From Mycteria americana (lineage: Eukaryota; Chordata; Aves; Ciconiiformes; Ciconiidae): a stretch of DNA of 64,000 bases. The DNA lies in the NCBI RefSeq assembly GCF_035582795.1, contig NC_134366.1, forward strand, positions 150,521,519-150,585,518, in the 5' to 3' direction. A model generated the notes under the pieces. The model had not been told where the DNA came from. It saw only the letters and a list, made by a program, of their open reading frames with translations, and did not search any database. The translations under genes and the position numbers were made by a program. Positions 34,817-48,169 of the stretch are shown here, piece after piece (within the stretch, counting starts at the first letter, position 1; the number at the start of each line of letters is the position of its first letter).

Positions 34817-37800
34817 TGTTCCAGCACTATCTCATTTCAGAGCTCTGAGAAACCCAAAACAGCAGCCATAGCTATCTGAAGGGAGGCTTGGCTCTGATAA
34901 ATCAGGATTAGAGTTCTTTCGGAGAAGGACTCTGGTTTTTGTAAATTATATCTCCACACCCATGGATTTCACCCAAAATGGTTCTGCAACGTGGCCAGTT
35001 TTTCAGCTGAATAGCTCAGCAGGGTGTGTAAGCCAGTTCTGTGACCTTCTGCTTGCAGCCTGTGTCTACCTCCAGCAGAACAGGATACTGAAGCAACAGG
35101 ACTGAAAACCTCATTGCCACCGAGCCAGCAGATATAAAGTTATTTCAAAGCAAAAAGGCAGTTCTACAACCATATCCTAGACAATGAGCTACAACAGTAG
35201 TTTATTTTAAGGAAGAAATTTAATGCAGTAAATTACTTTTTTTTCTTTCAGATTATTCAGACCTTTCAAACAGGAGGGTTTTCAGAAAGTCAGGAAAGGT
35301 TTGTCCTTTGCAGCCAGAGCTGGACTTAACTAATTAGTCTGAGTGGAGGACACAGGGTCACTTGGAAGGCTGAATAAACAGCAAGGAGATGAATCAGGCA
35401 CGCAACAGGGCTGGCTACTTGGCTTACAGGAGAAGCTTGCTAGCCAGCAGAGACAGAAGAGCTGCGAAGCTACTCTGAGAGAGCGAGCTGCAGCACGGCA
35501 GCGTCTCTGCAGCCATTTCAGAGGACTTCTGTTTGCTCTTTGAGCTCAACATGACCAGCAATAGCAGGGATGAGCCACACACAGCTTTTTAGCCCAGAAC
35601 CTGGGCTCCATTACAGTACCTAAGTGCATCCTGCTAATAACTCTATCTAACAGGTTTCTGTTTTCATCTAAACTTTGCCCAAGTATCCAAATACTTCTAG
35701 TTTTTGGAAGGGTTGAGAGGTTTTTTTTTTGAGATTCCTTCTACTTCATCATCAGGAACTCTGGGGAGTTGATCACCTGTAATTTTGAAACTGTTTCCCC
35801 CTCCAAAGTGCCCCATTTCAGGTCCCTTCATGACAGCAGAGGCAAGGATGCAATTAGAGACAGAGGTCCAACATTGGTAGACTTTTAGCATCAAATCCTC
35901 TGAGCACATTCAGTGTCAGGATGGGCAAGGTGTTCTTAAAAATACAGATACCGTCCTAATAAGACAGATATGTTCTGCTTTACAGATGGCAGGTCTTTCG
36001 GGCTCTCTGAGCCAGAGGCAAGCACAAAGAGGCGTCCTGTCTCTTATGGAGAAAAGGTGGCTGGACAAGACAATTACTTTTATAGTTATATTTTGTGTAT
36101 CACCAGTACACCAGTTTAAGACTGCTGGATAAATAATAAATTGGTGGGACATTCTGGGAGATTGGTAATATTTATATGAATGCAGTCATTCTTGGTAGTA
36201 TCAGATGCTCTCACCTGAGGGCAGCAAGGGCAATGAAAGTAAAGGAACAAAGGCAAGAGCTGGCAATTAGTTACAAATAGTTATCTTTTGTGAGTTCATC
36301 AAGTCTTCTCCCCATCAAATCATTAGAAAATTGGAATGGGTTTCATTTCCTTCATTGCATTAGAGCTGAGGATGAAATTAGCTTTATCAGTTGCACAGGC
36401 CAGCTTAAATTTCCTGCTATTGTGTGATCCTGCTTCTTTGCTTCTCATAAAGAAAAAGCAACTAAAGAAGTTCAAAATGCTTTTAATGAACCAGACTAGT
36501 TGATACTGTAGTTTTTTGGGTTTTTTAATCAAAAAATATTGAAGTTTCCTTCTTTTTTTGATGCAAATGTTTTCCTTTTAAATATAGATACTTAGTAAAG
36601 CTATCTGTGGCCACAGTTTCATCTTAGGAACCGGCTGGTTTCTGTTTCAAAGGTATATTTTCTTTGTGTTTTTTTATCGTGTGAATTAGCAGCAAAAAAA
36701 AGCCCAAAGCACAACATAATACATCGTTACCTTTTGGTTGCTTTTTCCTCTCTTTGCAATTCAGTTTTTCAGCCTGGATAAAAAGTTCTGACACAGTAGT
36801 TTGAAAAAAATAAAGTACAATAAAGGCAAAGTATCATTATGCTGTAAAAACTCCAGGTGTCTAGAAAAGCAGACCCCCTGTGAAAAAATGGAGCTGAGAA
36901 AAACTCATCTGTAACTGTTGTACTCCCATTAGCACTGAGCAACATAACATGTGCTTCCATAATTGCTGCTGTGCAGCTGTGCAGCAGCAACATTTAGATG
37001 TGGGCTACGCTTAACCGCTAGAGCTGCCTTATCTGTGGCCCCTGTACGAGAGGCTGCATGGGCAGCGCAGTCCCAGCTGAGCTGGGACCAGCTCATTTTA
37101 CATGAGCAGCCTTAGGATGAGCTACAAAAAAGGGTGTCTGGAAAAAGGAGGGAGGTGAATGTTTGAGGAAGTATGGCTTTGCCCCAAGGGTTATGAGACC
37201 AGATAGAATCACAAGCTGGGAAAGTTTTGAGACGTGATCCCTGATCATGTTTGTGATGTCTACATACACACAGCATATGATGTCTTTTCTGGACATTGTT
37301 TTAGTTTCTAACTAGCATTCCTGCATTATACTTATCACAGATAACAAGGTAGATAATTGATTCTTCTTTGTTTTTGAAATTAAAAGAGTTTATTCATCTT
37401 ATTGTGAGTGTAACTTGTCCCTTTGGGTTGGATTCAGTGGCAGTATTAGCAGTATCCTCTTACTACCTAACCAGGTCTAACTCAGCTACAAACTGTGCCA
37501 AGGTTACTACAAATCTTCTTTAGCATCTCATACTTTTTCTTTTACTGCAGTTTTGCTCTGATGCCTTTTTCTGTGAAATACCATCTTACATTTGGATGGA
37601 TTTTCCAGATATTTGGGGGCAAGGAGGGTTGAGGACTTTTTTTTAACATTACTAGGATCACATTAAATTATTTAAGATATGCTATATCTACAATATCTAC
37701 TACTATATTTAGTAGTATTTTCAAGAAGCCTTTCATCCTTTGTCCTTTCACTACAACTTCTTTTTCAAAGTTTTCTTCCTCTTCAGTCTTTAGAAGCACA

Positions 37801-38079
37801 GTGATCTGGTGCAGAGCCAAAACATTGGCAAATGCCACCACCAGCAGCAGTGGTGGTACTCAAAAAGCATGTTTTGGAGAGTTCCTGAATTAAAATTTTT
37901 AGACTTCAGGTATAACAGAAGATTTATCATACAAGGCTATAACTTCGAGAAGCTGAACACCATCCTTGGGGATTTTTTTTAGGTCACTTCCTACCTAAAT
38001 TTTTCCATAATTCTGTCATTTAGTGCATTACTCAGAAAACTGATAATAGAACACAGGACTGCTTGGGAAAACAGACTTT

Positions 38080-38725
38080 GTCAAACTATCCTTTTCTCTT
38101 TTTTTAAAGGGGCTATGAAATGGATCAATATGGGGTCAAGTGTAAACATTATACACTTGGACATTTCTTAGGCACTTTATCCAGTAAACACAATATTTTG
38201 ACTGGGGAACTAGAATGATACAGCAACAGCATTGCACATATGAAATAGATTGCAAAACAGCTGATAAATCTCAGCTGTATGTGAGCAAAGAATACTGAGT
38301 AAGTAAGTGTGTTTCAAGGGAAATTCTGCAAGCATCAGTTTTTGACTCCATGGTGCTTAAAATTCTTCATCCATGACTTTAAAGAAAGCATAAATCATCC
38401 ATAAAAAGGCAAAAAAAAATAAATTCTATTTTGCCTATACCTTAAAGCTGTGAATAATTCAAGCAGAATGTTTAAAAGACCTTGGAGTGGGTTAGCAAAG
38501 AGCTGAAAGAACCATTAGAGAGTTGGAAAATATGCCATCAAGCGAAAAACTCAGGAAATGCAATGCCTTTAATAACTCAGATTTAGGAGGTGACTTAAGG
38601 ACACCATATAAGTAAGTACATAGGGAACAAAACTTCAGTAAAAGGTGTCCTCAATGCAGCCAACAGAATTGTAACAGCACCTAATGATAGAAACTTGCAG
38701 ATAGAAAAATCAGACTAGAAACAGG
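38080..38725 (+). mobile_element. Probable ancient CR1/L3-like LINE relic
   Basis: A weak but ordered resemblance: CACTTGGACATTTC near 38154 (the 'LDF' block), ACTCCATGGTGCTTAAAATT then CTTCATCCATGACTTTAAAG near 38345-38385 (the 'NIFINDL' block), and GGTGACTTAAGGACACC near 38590. It is very decayed, and part of it may be unrelated. Confidence 0.4.
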
Positions 38726-41700
38726 CTGGTTTTCTGCTATTCTACATATCTATCCTTCATATTTGGTAACGTTTTGTAAGGGGTTTTTTTTCTCCTTGGC
38801 AATTTTTTGAGTAATAAAGGGCTGGTTTTGTAAGGCAATCCATAAATTAATTCAGGAATTAATTAATTCAAGGAAATTCTGTATCTTTTGGTATGTAGAA
38901 GGCTCAATAAAAGAACTTGGATATTTAATTCCAAAACTGATGTCTAGACAGCATGTTCTATGGCTGCCCAATGTTACGAATGCTTCAACTTGCTCAACGT
39001 TTTGCTGCTCCCTTGGTGTCTGCAGTTCTGCATTGTGGACCAGGTTTTCTCCAGCCTGTGGAGCTTGGCATTCACCTTCTGCCTTGGCCCCAGGGGGATC
39101 TGGTAAGGAGAAAGATCTTATAATTATTTTTAACACACCACCAGTTTGGACAGGGCTGAGCGGGCTGGTGCCCAGCTCACGCACAAGCTCCCTGAAGCCA
39201 TTCAGCCACCTGAGTCCCCCTGTGGGCTCTTACAACGCACCCAGCACAAACCGGCAGAAATCTGCTCCTCACAAAATGCAGAAGTGGCTCCTAGTGTCTT
39301 TTGCAGGACAGTCCGAGGTGCAGGTGTGGCTTGGCTGTTGCTAACTGCTGTTTGCACAGAGGCTTGGGGCATATGCCCTGGAAGCGTGCCCGAGAGCGAG
39401 CACAGGGTGACCAACACAAGGACTCACGGAGAGCTGGGTGGACCTGCTGCCCTTTCTCGGCTCCCCAGGTCCTCTGCACAGCCGTGGCAGGAAGGACTAG
39501 ACTTCTTGTCATATGGGTGTTGGAACAGGATTGGCAACAAAGGGAATTAACATCTACATTTCCTTATGTACTTCATGAAGCACCAAGTTTTCCCAGGGCC
39601 ATTGCCACAAACCTAGGTGTTGCAGGGCCAGACTTTCAGGAGTCAAGTATTTTTTAAGGTGATGATTTTTTTAAGAAACCACCAAAACCTCTGAATACAC
39701 GCTTAACTTGAAGACCATGAGTAATCTCCTTTAAATCTAAGTTCAGTGCAGGCTTTGGTGCCTCCTATTGTCTCCTCAAGATGGTTCACAGGTCAGACTT
39801 AACTGGGGGTCAGCATTAGAGCTGTACCACAGCCAAAAGAAAAGATGCTTCCAGTATGCAACATTTACTCAACACCAAACTGGTTCATAATAGCCACAGT
39901 TCTCTGTATTAATTAATATACATTACCATAATAGCCTTTTAACAGAACATATTTCAGCTGGGTCATTCAGAGACAGGCATGTTCCACTAATCATATTTTT
40001 GTATTAGCTTTTTTTTAAAATACGGACCAGTGTATGTGTTTAAGTACTGTGGTTTTGTTGGTATCTGCTACGAGACAGTCTGCTTCCTTTTTAAAGTAGT
40101 AATATCATCAACTAATTTCACTGAAGATGAAATCAGAGTAAATCTCAAGTCAGGAGCCTCAGCAATGACAGAGCAGTCAGGCTGGTATTTCTGCTGCAAA
40201 TGATGCCACAAAAGCACCCAGGGATCTGGCTGGATTGGTTACCATTTCGTTGCTTGGCAACTGAATCACCAAAATTTAAATGTTGATGTAATTTTCCTTT
40301 TTTAAACTTGGACCTACATAGTTCTGTACGAACACTGTTAGATCAAGAGCCAGACTGCCTAAATTCTGCCCAACTTGTAGTTCAGATGAAATTTGGGTGC
40401 CTATTTTGAGCACAAAACAGACGTTACCTAAGATTCATGAAGAACCTTGCTATTTCACTTAAGATCCAGACACGGGTGAAAACTCAAACACATAGCTACG
40501 TTTAGAGTATTTTTCATTGTGCAAGGAGTGATTTAGAGCTAGCAACTTGCATGCTTTCTGGATCGTGTTGTAAAATCTAAGTTCAGCTCCTCGTGTATGT
40601 GATCTTGATTTTGTCCCAGGAGCTGAGCAAACCATTGTCTTGGATTCTGAAGGAAAGGAGGGTTAAATTTAAGCATGGGAAGGCTTAAATTACCTAGGGA
40701 AATGCTGAAAATGAAATTTTACTGTCCACATGTTGAAAGTTACAGCAAAAGTAAAGCCTGTGAATATACTTGGCAGAGTGGCAATCCCAGGACAATTTTT
40801 CAGCTAAAGTAGGTGAGTTCTGTCCACAGATGAATTCAGTATGTATTTTATCAACAGCATATAACTTCATTGAGTCCAGCCTCTGATGATAACATATATC
40901 AATTTTTTTTCACCAGTAAATATTGTCCAGTCTGGACAGTAATCATAGGCTACCACACAATTCTCCTGAGGACAATGAAGAAAGGACATAACATATATAA
41001 GACAAATACTTGCTTTTCACATACCAGTTGCAGGAGTTCTCACTTTCTTCTTCCAAAACATTTTAAGGAGTCAAATGGAGTTTCCAGGAGAATTTCAGTA
41101 GGAAAAACCTTGGTAATCACAACATCTGGGCTTCAATAAGCAAAACTTTTGCCCTTTGCCCAGTTCTCTGAGCCACTGCAGGAGACTTTAGCTGCTATCC
41201 ATGGCAACCAGGAAGATGGAAGCCTGCAGTGGTAGTGAGAGAGCAAAGGAATAAGGGCTGAACTGAGCCTGTATATTGTCTGGCCATGCACACCAGTGAG
41301 TTACTTGCTTTTTTCAGATGCCTTCAGAATATTAATTGATTCTTTGAATTAAGTACAGAGTCAGCCAAGATCCTAATCCTCAAACATCTGGAACTAAAAC
41401 ACAGCAAAATCAACACAGAAGTGTGGGAGAAAAGTAAGTGCACGCTCTTTACCAATTAATAGTCCTTCAAACACTTTGATCTGTTTCAGTTCCCCTGGTT
41501 TTATATATATTATGAAGTTCACGAACCACGAACTGTGAACAGAACCGTGCAATTCATGTATCATCAGTCCATCACTAACACTCAGGTGAGTCCTTTTTAC
41601 CACAAGTGAGAAATGAACACTTTGTCATTACATCTGTGTTTGAATCTTTACTGAATTTGTTTTTAACCAGCAGCATGTTCCTGGAATTATGGAAAGTGTC

Positions 41701-42134
41701 AGCTGAACGGAAAGGATCCATCTAAGAAAACAGTGTGGCTTTTAAAAAAATCTCTGTACTCATTTCTTTTTAGAAGCTATATAATGTGGTGTGTACAAAT
41801 TAGAATCATATGAGTGTCAAGGAGGTAGCTAGCTATGGAACAGATGATCAAAACAGCAAAGAAAAGAAGTTAAGCACATGCTTGAAGTAGAAAGGGCTTG
41901 TGGGCGTAGCAAAAGGATAATGGTTTTGGGGGGATGATGAGATATAGCATATTATATATCTACTTCCTCAGGAAAACAGATTAGATATAGCCTTGAATCC
42001 TATATCCTTATCTTTTATTTAAGTGGTTTTAAGTGATAACAATGGAGAATCATAAAGTAATTGACAACTACTGACTGACTGTAACATACCTGCTTTACAT
42101 GACAGTAGTTTTAACCACAACAGACATCTAAGCC

Positions 42135-42150
42135 AAAAAAAAAAAAAAAA
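42135..42150 (+). repeat. A16 homopolymer
   Basis: A run of 16 A. No mobile element body is visible directly upstream, so it is treated as low-complexity sequence. Confidence 0.8.
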
Positions 42151-43194
42151 TCTGCTTTGTCTTTATTTAGGAAGAGTAGCAGAGAAAGAAAAGATTGATA
42201 CAGCTTACTTTCAAGCTATTGTAGAAATTTAAAAATCCCGCTGTAACTAGAAGGAACTTGCATTGTATGTTTTTTAAGATACCAAGTACCTGCCGATCGA
42301 GCACTTCAGGAGTCAGTGGAGACAGCTTCATTTCAGTGAGCACTGGATCCAGGAAAGGGCGTCTCCTCTAATTATATAATTAAGGATGGTGCTTCCATCG
42401 ATACACTCCAATTTGCATATGCATTGGAAACTGTGCTTGATTAATTGCAGTGCAGTGTGGCTTATAAACCCTATGAGTTAATATTACATGTACATTATAA
42501 CATTTCCAATCATAAGGCTGTCAGATGTAAGCTTTTGAAGTGATTTAAAAAATATGGTTTGATTTCTCTATACACTAATAAAGACATTAATAGTACAACA
42601 ACTTTATGATCTTGTTTATAAGCATTTCAAACCTTGCATGTCAATAAATAAAAAGCTGTATCCCTCCACTGGCAAAAGCCATAGACTTTTTATTGCACTA
42701 ACAACCATTTTTATGTATTTATTTCAACCTTTTTTACTAAGGTCTAAATATTTTCTTGTTTGCAATAGAAACTAGCAAAACTTTTATCTAGGCCATTGAG
42801 AAACCTGTCTTGCTTCTGCTTGTCTACCCAATGCCAAAAACTTTGCTATCTATACATATTTTATTACAGTCAACACAGACAAAGGCAGGATAATAAGCCA
42901 GAGCAGCAGCAACTACAAGCAAGGGAGACGTGAACCTTAAAACACATTCACATCAAGGGGAGTAAACAATTCCCATCCCAAATGACAGCACAGGTATCAT
43001 ACCAAATTTTCTTAACAATTGGATTGAGTCAGATGGTGCCCAATGAATAGTAATTAATACCTTAGAGCAACTTGATTTGTACAAATGCCATCTCGGCTTT
43101 TATTCTGATCCAAGTAGTACTAAAGACTTCAGAACAAATTTTAAAGCAAAGAATAATTAAAGATGTTGCAAAACATGAACAAGTAATGAATGCA

Positions 43195-44120
43195 GGATTA
43201 GTTTCCCAGCATTAGGTTGTGCTCATCTAACCTGCTTTTTTTAGGCAAAGGAAATGCAATAGATCTAATCTGTCTGCACTTCAGAAAAGCATTGCCACAG
43301 AGGAAATTACTAATTGAAACAGGAACTAGGAGAAGGACTGTGAGCTAAGTATGGACCTAGCTCATGGCAATAGGAAAATGGGATGAGGGAGTGTTCAAAG
43401 GGGAAAGTTAGAGAAAAAGTTATTAGTAATTACTAAAAGATCAGTTTGGGAATCTTATTTAACATTTAACTTTTTCATTCATGAAATTGAGAGGCAAAAG
43501 TGGAAGTTTTCTGATAAAACATAGGAGAGTCACTAGCCATTGTAAATGTAAAGGAGAAGGAGGATCTCATTTGGAAAGAACTGAATGATCTTCAGAATGA
43601 AAGAACTAGAAGAGACATGAAATACCATAGTATAAAATGAAAGATCATGTATTAGGTAGGATTTATCCACCGGCAAACAGGTGCAGCTGCCTATATGAAC
43701 TGAACAAAAGATGACCATCAGCCAGCAATGGTAATGCGGCCACTGAAAATTACAATGAAATCCTAGAGCACATCAGGCAAAGTATTTTCAATAAAGAGAA
43801 ATGTTCTGGTGAGAGCTCATACAGCGTATCATGTTCAGTTCTGCCACATGCACCACAGGAACCAGCTCAGCACGTGTACAGCGAGAACTTGCTTGTTGAG
43901 CGAAACGAGTGAAGGCTGAAAGAGAGGATGATTGCTGTCACTAAATACACTAGCTAGGCAAGCCTTGGAGAAGAAAAAGAGCTGTTTAGATTGAAAGACA
44001 ATGGTGGCACTAGAAAACAAGTATAAAATGGCCATAAATACATTTAGGCTAGAAATTAGCAAGAAGTGTCTAACTACCAGGAAGGTCTGAAAGAGTGCTT
44101 TAACAGCAGCAGGAAAACCA
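43195..44120 (+). mobile_element. Ancient CR1-like LINE relic, RT to ORF2 end
   Basis: The best preserved of the old LINE layer. Blocks in CR1 order are AAATGCAATAGATCTAATCT (near 43249), ACTTCAGAAAAGCATTGCC, TAGAGCACATCAGGCAAAGT (near 43764), GAGGATGATTGCTGTC (near 43924) and AAAATGGCCATAAATACATT (near 44025), followed by CTAGAAATTAGCAAGAAG. It matches the remembered turtle/bird CR1 consensus at many such points, but frames are fully broken. Confidence 0.7.
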
Positions 44121-46118
44121 ATTCACTGCTATTTTACTAAAGCACCTGCTTTTAAGATGGAACGTACTTTCTGAAATATGGTTTTTACATTATGTGGTTG
44201 CCTGTGATAATTCAAAAGCAGCCTACATCACTGGGAGTTTCTTCCAGACTGAGAACTATCCTTCCAGGCACTGAGAGAAGCCAGGAAAGGAGAGACTCGG
44301 AAAGCTTCTGGTATCTAGTTAGCAATCTTCAAGAAGCTTAAAAATTGCCTGCAGATCAAAGCATGGCTTGATAGAAGCCTCCAGCTTTTTCTAACTTAAC
44401 ATCTTCCAAGTTTCCTCTACCCATCCTCCCAAATGTTGACAGACTGACCAATGTCTCTCCCAAATTGAAAAGAAGTCACACTGTGGGAGCGGAGGACAGA
44501 AGCTCGTCATTTAAAGAAGGACAAGTGGCAAAGAAACAGTGAGACTCTGTAATGTGGGGAATACACAGAACTTCTGGTGCGGTAGTAAATAAATAGCAAA
44601 GTTGATTAATAAAGTCAATACAAATGCCCCCATCTTCTAAGCTGTCTATTACGAAACAAATAGATGCCTTATCATGCTGACTCACTGCCATGATACCCCT
44701 TCCTCTGATCTCCAGCTGGGGTACCTTCCTCGTGTTCAACCTGCCAACAGCAGCAGGCTGCATGGCCTCTGGGAAGAGCTAGTGTTGGGATTTCTTATGG
44801 GTAAGTTGGAGCTGAAGCCGCCAAGCCGAGCCTCTGGGTGCTCACATCATCTTCTCACCACAAGACTTTCTCTCCTGCCTTTTGTCTTCCTCTGGCAACT
44901 CAGCTGGTGCCTCAAGCCACAGCACAGTGGAATCTTCAGTGTACAGATTCTGTATTTTGAGATGACGGAGCATTAATTGGGACCATGGCTGGGGCCTCAT
45001 CCTATGCTACATTACAAAGGATGAAACAGAACAGGTGAAGTGTTCTGCGCTTGGCTCTGCTGGGTTTGCTATAACGTCTACCAATGTTCATCTGCCTTAG
45101 GAAAATTAAAATTTTTCTCTTTCCTCTAGCTACAGGGGAGGTTCAGGAGCCAGTGCTCAGAATGAAAGATGGGGTGAATCCGGCCCCTTTCAGTTTGAGG
45201 TTTGCCTGTCATTTACACCGTCCTTTTTAGGGATTAGATTTTGTACACCTCACAGACAATTAATTGTGCCTTACAAAATTTATCCAAATTAGCTCTGCTG
45301 ATTTCCAAAGTTTGCTCACCATCCCAGCAACTCTGGGGGATGCAAATCTCCTCTTTCGGACCCCACTGGCACCTGATGCACTGGAATTGGCATGGCTTGG
45401 CGATTTTATTCCTTTCCTGTTGGATGTGACAGTGAGCCTGGCTCACCTCTGCCGTTTGGAATGGCTTTCACTGTTGTTTTTTTCCAGGAAACAGAAATCG
45501 CAATTGCTTTGGAACAAAGCAGGAACTTTATTTTTTCTTCTTCATACAGAATAAAACCATAAGTGTTGATATAAACCCCGCAGTCAGCTTTTTCCACCTG
45601 GACTATTGACTGCGCTGCTGCCGTGACAGCTGAGAAACGACGGTCCCTTCTACCTGGCCCATTTATTTCATGCCTCCCTCAGCGTTTTCCCCGACAGACT
45701 CCCACAGGCTCGCCGCGGTGGCAGACACCCGCATGATTCACCAGGGACTGTTTGCCTTGGCCCGGAGGTCCTTCGCGCGGGGAATGGGATTTCCATTCCC
45801 CGACGTTTCCCTTGGTCGGCTTCCCTGGAAGGGAGCGCGGGCCCGGCCCGGGGAGCACGGCGCTGGCCGGGGAAAGGATGCCGCAGGCCCGGCGCTGAGC
45901 CGCCAGAGCAAAACCACACCGCTTTCCTCTGGCGGGGACCCCACGTCCCTCTCCTGCGGGGAGAGCCCCCTTGGCCGGGGCAGGCACTCCTCGTCGGGGC
46001 TGCAGGAGCTCCCCTCGCCGCCCCCTCGCAGGGCAGGTCTGACAAGGAGGAACCGGCGGCGGGGCCGAGGTGCGCGGCGGGCGCGGGGCGGCGGGGCCGA
46101 GACGGGGCCACTGCAGCC

Positions 46119-46450
46119 GGGAGGGAGCGGGGCCGGCAGCCCGCGTCCCTGACGGGGCTGACGGGAGGGAGCGGGTCCCGCGTCCCTCGGGAGGCAGGCG
46201 GGAAGGTGTGGGGCCGACGGCCCGTGTCCCGTGAGGGCCGTCGCTCCCGTTTCTTCCCTCACGGCAGCCCGCGTCCCTCACGCGGGACAGGCGGGAAAGA
46301 GCGGAACGGCGTCCCTTACATGGGACAGGCGGGAAGGAATGGGTCCGCGTCCATTGCACGGGGCAAGCGGGAGGGAGCGGGGCGACAGCCCGCGTCCCGC
46401 ACGGGGCAGGCGGGAAGGAGCGGGACCGCGTCCCTGACGGCGGAGGCGGC
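46119..46450. repeat. GC-rich minisatellite, about 40-bp units
   Basis: About seven imperfect units begin GGGA(A/G)GGAGCGG and include (G)CGCGTCCC and ACGGG(A/G)CAGGC. Unit starts lie near 46119, 46162, 46199, 46291, 46329, 46367 and 46410. The third unit is longer than the others. Confidence 0.75.
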
Positions 46451-46559
46451 TGAGGAGAGAGGGGCCCGGCCACCCGCGGCTGCCTCCCGGGGCCGCGCGG
46501 GGAAGAGCCGGCTCTGGAGGTCTGCGCAGGGAGGTCAGTGTCTCCCTAGCGGGACCCCC

Positions 46560-46775
46560 CTTCCCCTCCCCTCAGTACGGCTGAGCCGGGCTACGGCCGC
46601 TCGGGGACGGGGCTGGCGGGAGGCGGCAGCTCCCCTCAGCCCGCGGCGCTCCCGGGGGGGCGGGAGGGGGAGCGCCGTCCGGGGCCGCGCCGAGGGGGGA
46701 GGAGGCGCTCCTGCGCTCGCTCCCGGCCGCCGCCGCTGCCCGCCGCCGAGCGGAGCGGCCCCGCCAGCCCTGCAG
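46560..46775 (+). other. MATN2: MATN2 non-coding exon 1 (start uncertain)
   Basis: The 3' boundary is a consensus donor, CTGCAG then GTAAGC, at 46776. The location inside the CpG island and the known non-coding first exon of MATN2 support this reading. The transcription start is not visible, so the start coordinate is a guess within the GC-box region. No coding sequence is expected here. Confidence 0.5.
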
Positions 46776-48169
46776 GTAAGCCCGGCTCTGCCGCCCGCGC
46801 TGCCCTGCCCCGCCTCGCCTCTCCCGCCCGCCAGGCGGGTCCGCGGCGCCCCGCCCGGGGGCACCGGCAACCCCGCTGCCTTCCGCGCCGCCCGGCGGGG
46901 CTCGGCATCGCTGACAGCTCCGGGGCACGGCGCAGCCTGCCGTCACCCCCGCCCCGGGGCCCTGGCTCGGCGGAGAGACGGTCCTGCCCCGCGGCAGCGA
47001 TGCCCCGGGGGCCCCTCCGCGTGAGGGGGCGGCCAGGAAGGGCCCTGCGGCCGGCGGGGGCTGCAGCGCGGGCGGCAGGGGCCTGGCGGGGAGCGGGAGG
47101 CCGAGGCAAGGGGCTGCGGCGGGGTCCGGGGCTGGGTTAGATGCTTGCTGGGTCCTGCTGGAGTGGTGTGCTGCTCGTGTTTCAGCCGGAGGAGAAATAT
47201 TACCCTTTCATTTGGGACCCTTTCATGGGACAGAGCAAGCTCCCATATGCCCTCTTCCCCGTGCATGCTTCAGTAACTCATTTAACAGTGTATGTGCTGT
47301 AAGGAAAAAACCCACTATGTTTTAAAATCAGTGCAGAATTGGAGCCAAACTTTACCTAGAAACACTCGTTAGTGAGTAGCCTGCAGGTGTCTTTACCAGC
47401 TTCCAGCAGGACAGGATGTGGCTTATCCCCGTGCATACCCCCAGTGCGGGGATACCACAGGTATCTCTGCACTGGAGTAGTCATCTCTGACAAGCAGCGT
47501 GTTTGCTGCCCGGCATTCCTGAGAGCAGCACATTTGTTGGAGATGGAAGGAGTGGGGAACGGCTTGCTGCATGTAATATACTTACCCTGGAAACCCAACC
47601 TAGATGGTGCTCTTTAATCTTAGAAAAATTGTTGTGGCATCTTTAATGACCACATATTCCCGTTTCAGAAGACAGTTCTTTCCGTGTCAGACTGGCTGCT
47701 GTCACTGCTTAACCGTGGGTTACTGTTGACTGGGAGGGAAGAATGCAACCTACTGATTTATGGAATACTTCCTGAATGCTTGGGGTTTCTTTTGGGGACA
47801 TCATTCAAGGGGTGAATGATCCTGACTGACATCTGAAAAGGTGACATGCTGTGTTACATGTTATAGCTGTGCTACTGTCAGGCAGCTGACTACTTCAGAA
47901 GAAATTATCATGCTGAATCCCATCATAAATTCTCATGAAATCAAGAGCTTAATAAAATACACATATGGCTTTTCCATAAAATTCTACAAAATCTACAAAA
48001 TAATTTTTGAATTATACACTTTTCATATAGATGTGTCAGCTTTAAGCACTAGATTTTAAAAACTTGTTCTCATGCACTGTATATCAATATGATTATAACT
48101 ATATTCATCAAATTAAATTTGATTTATTTTATATCTTAAGAAAATGTAGCACTCAGTTACACAAGGCTG

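Larger units (their letters stand above)
31770..45689. other. LAPTM4B-MATN2 intergenic region
   Basis: About 14 kb between the two genes with no gene I can support. It contains a CR1 (33813-34812), a short tandem duplication (33638-33720), and ancient LINE relics at about 38080-38725 and 43195-44120. A 16-base A run lies at 42135, and a possible conserved regulatory patch near 42380-42560. The longest non-repeat open frame, 32649-33029 on the minus strand, resembles no protein family. The rest shows nothing. Confidence 0.75.
45690..47140 (+). promoter_or_regulatory. MATN2: CpG island: MATN2 promoter region
   Basis: A sharp 1.4-kb block of very high G+C and dense CpG in otherwise AT-rich DNA, about 9.6 kb upstream of the first MATN2 coding exon. 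There is no TATA box in a convincing place. GC boxes (GGGGCGGG-type) cluster at 46640-46670, just before a good splice donor at 46776. It contains a minisatellite at 46119-46450. Several overlapping long open frames here come from base composition and are not called as genes. Confidence 0.85.

Noticed and set aside
38940..39657. Overlapping 118- and 134-codon plus-strand frames in GC-richer sequence
   Set aside because: The frames overlap in different registers with low-complexity composition and no recognisable motif. Treated as chance.
45668..47109. Many overlapping open frames of 100-270 codons on both strands
   Set aside because: They lie in the CpG island and minisatellite, where GC-rich DNA has few stop codons. 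No domain, splice pattern or start context supports any of them.
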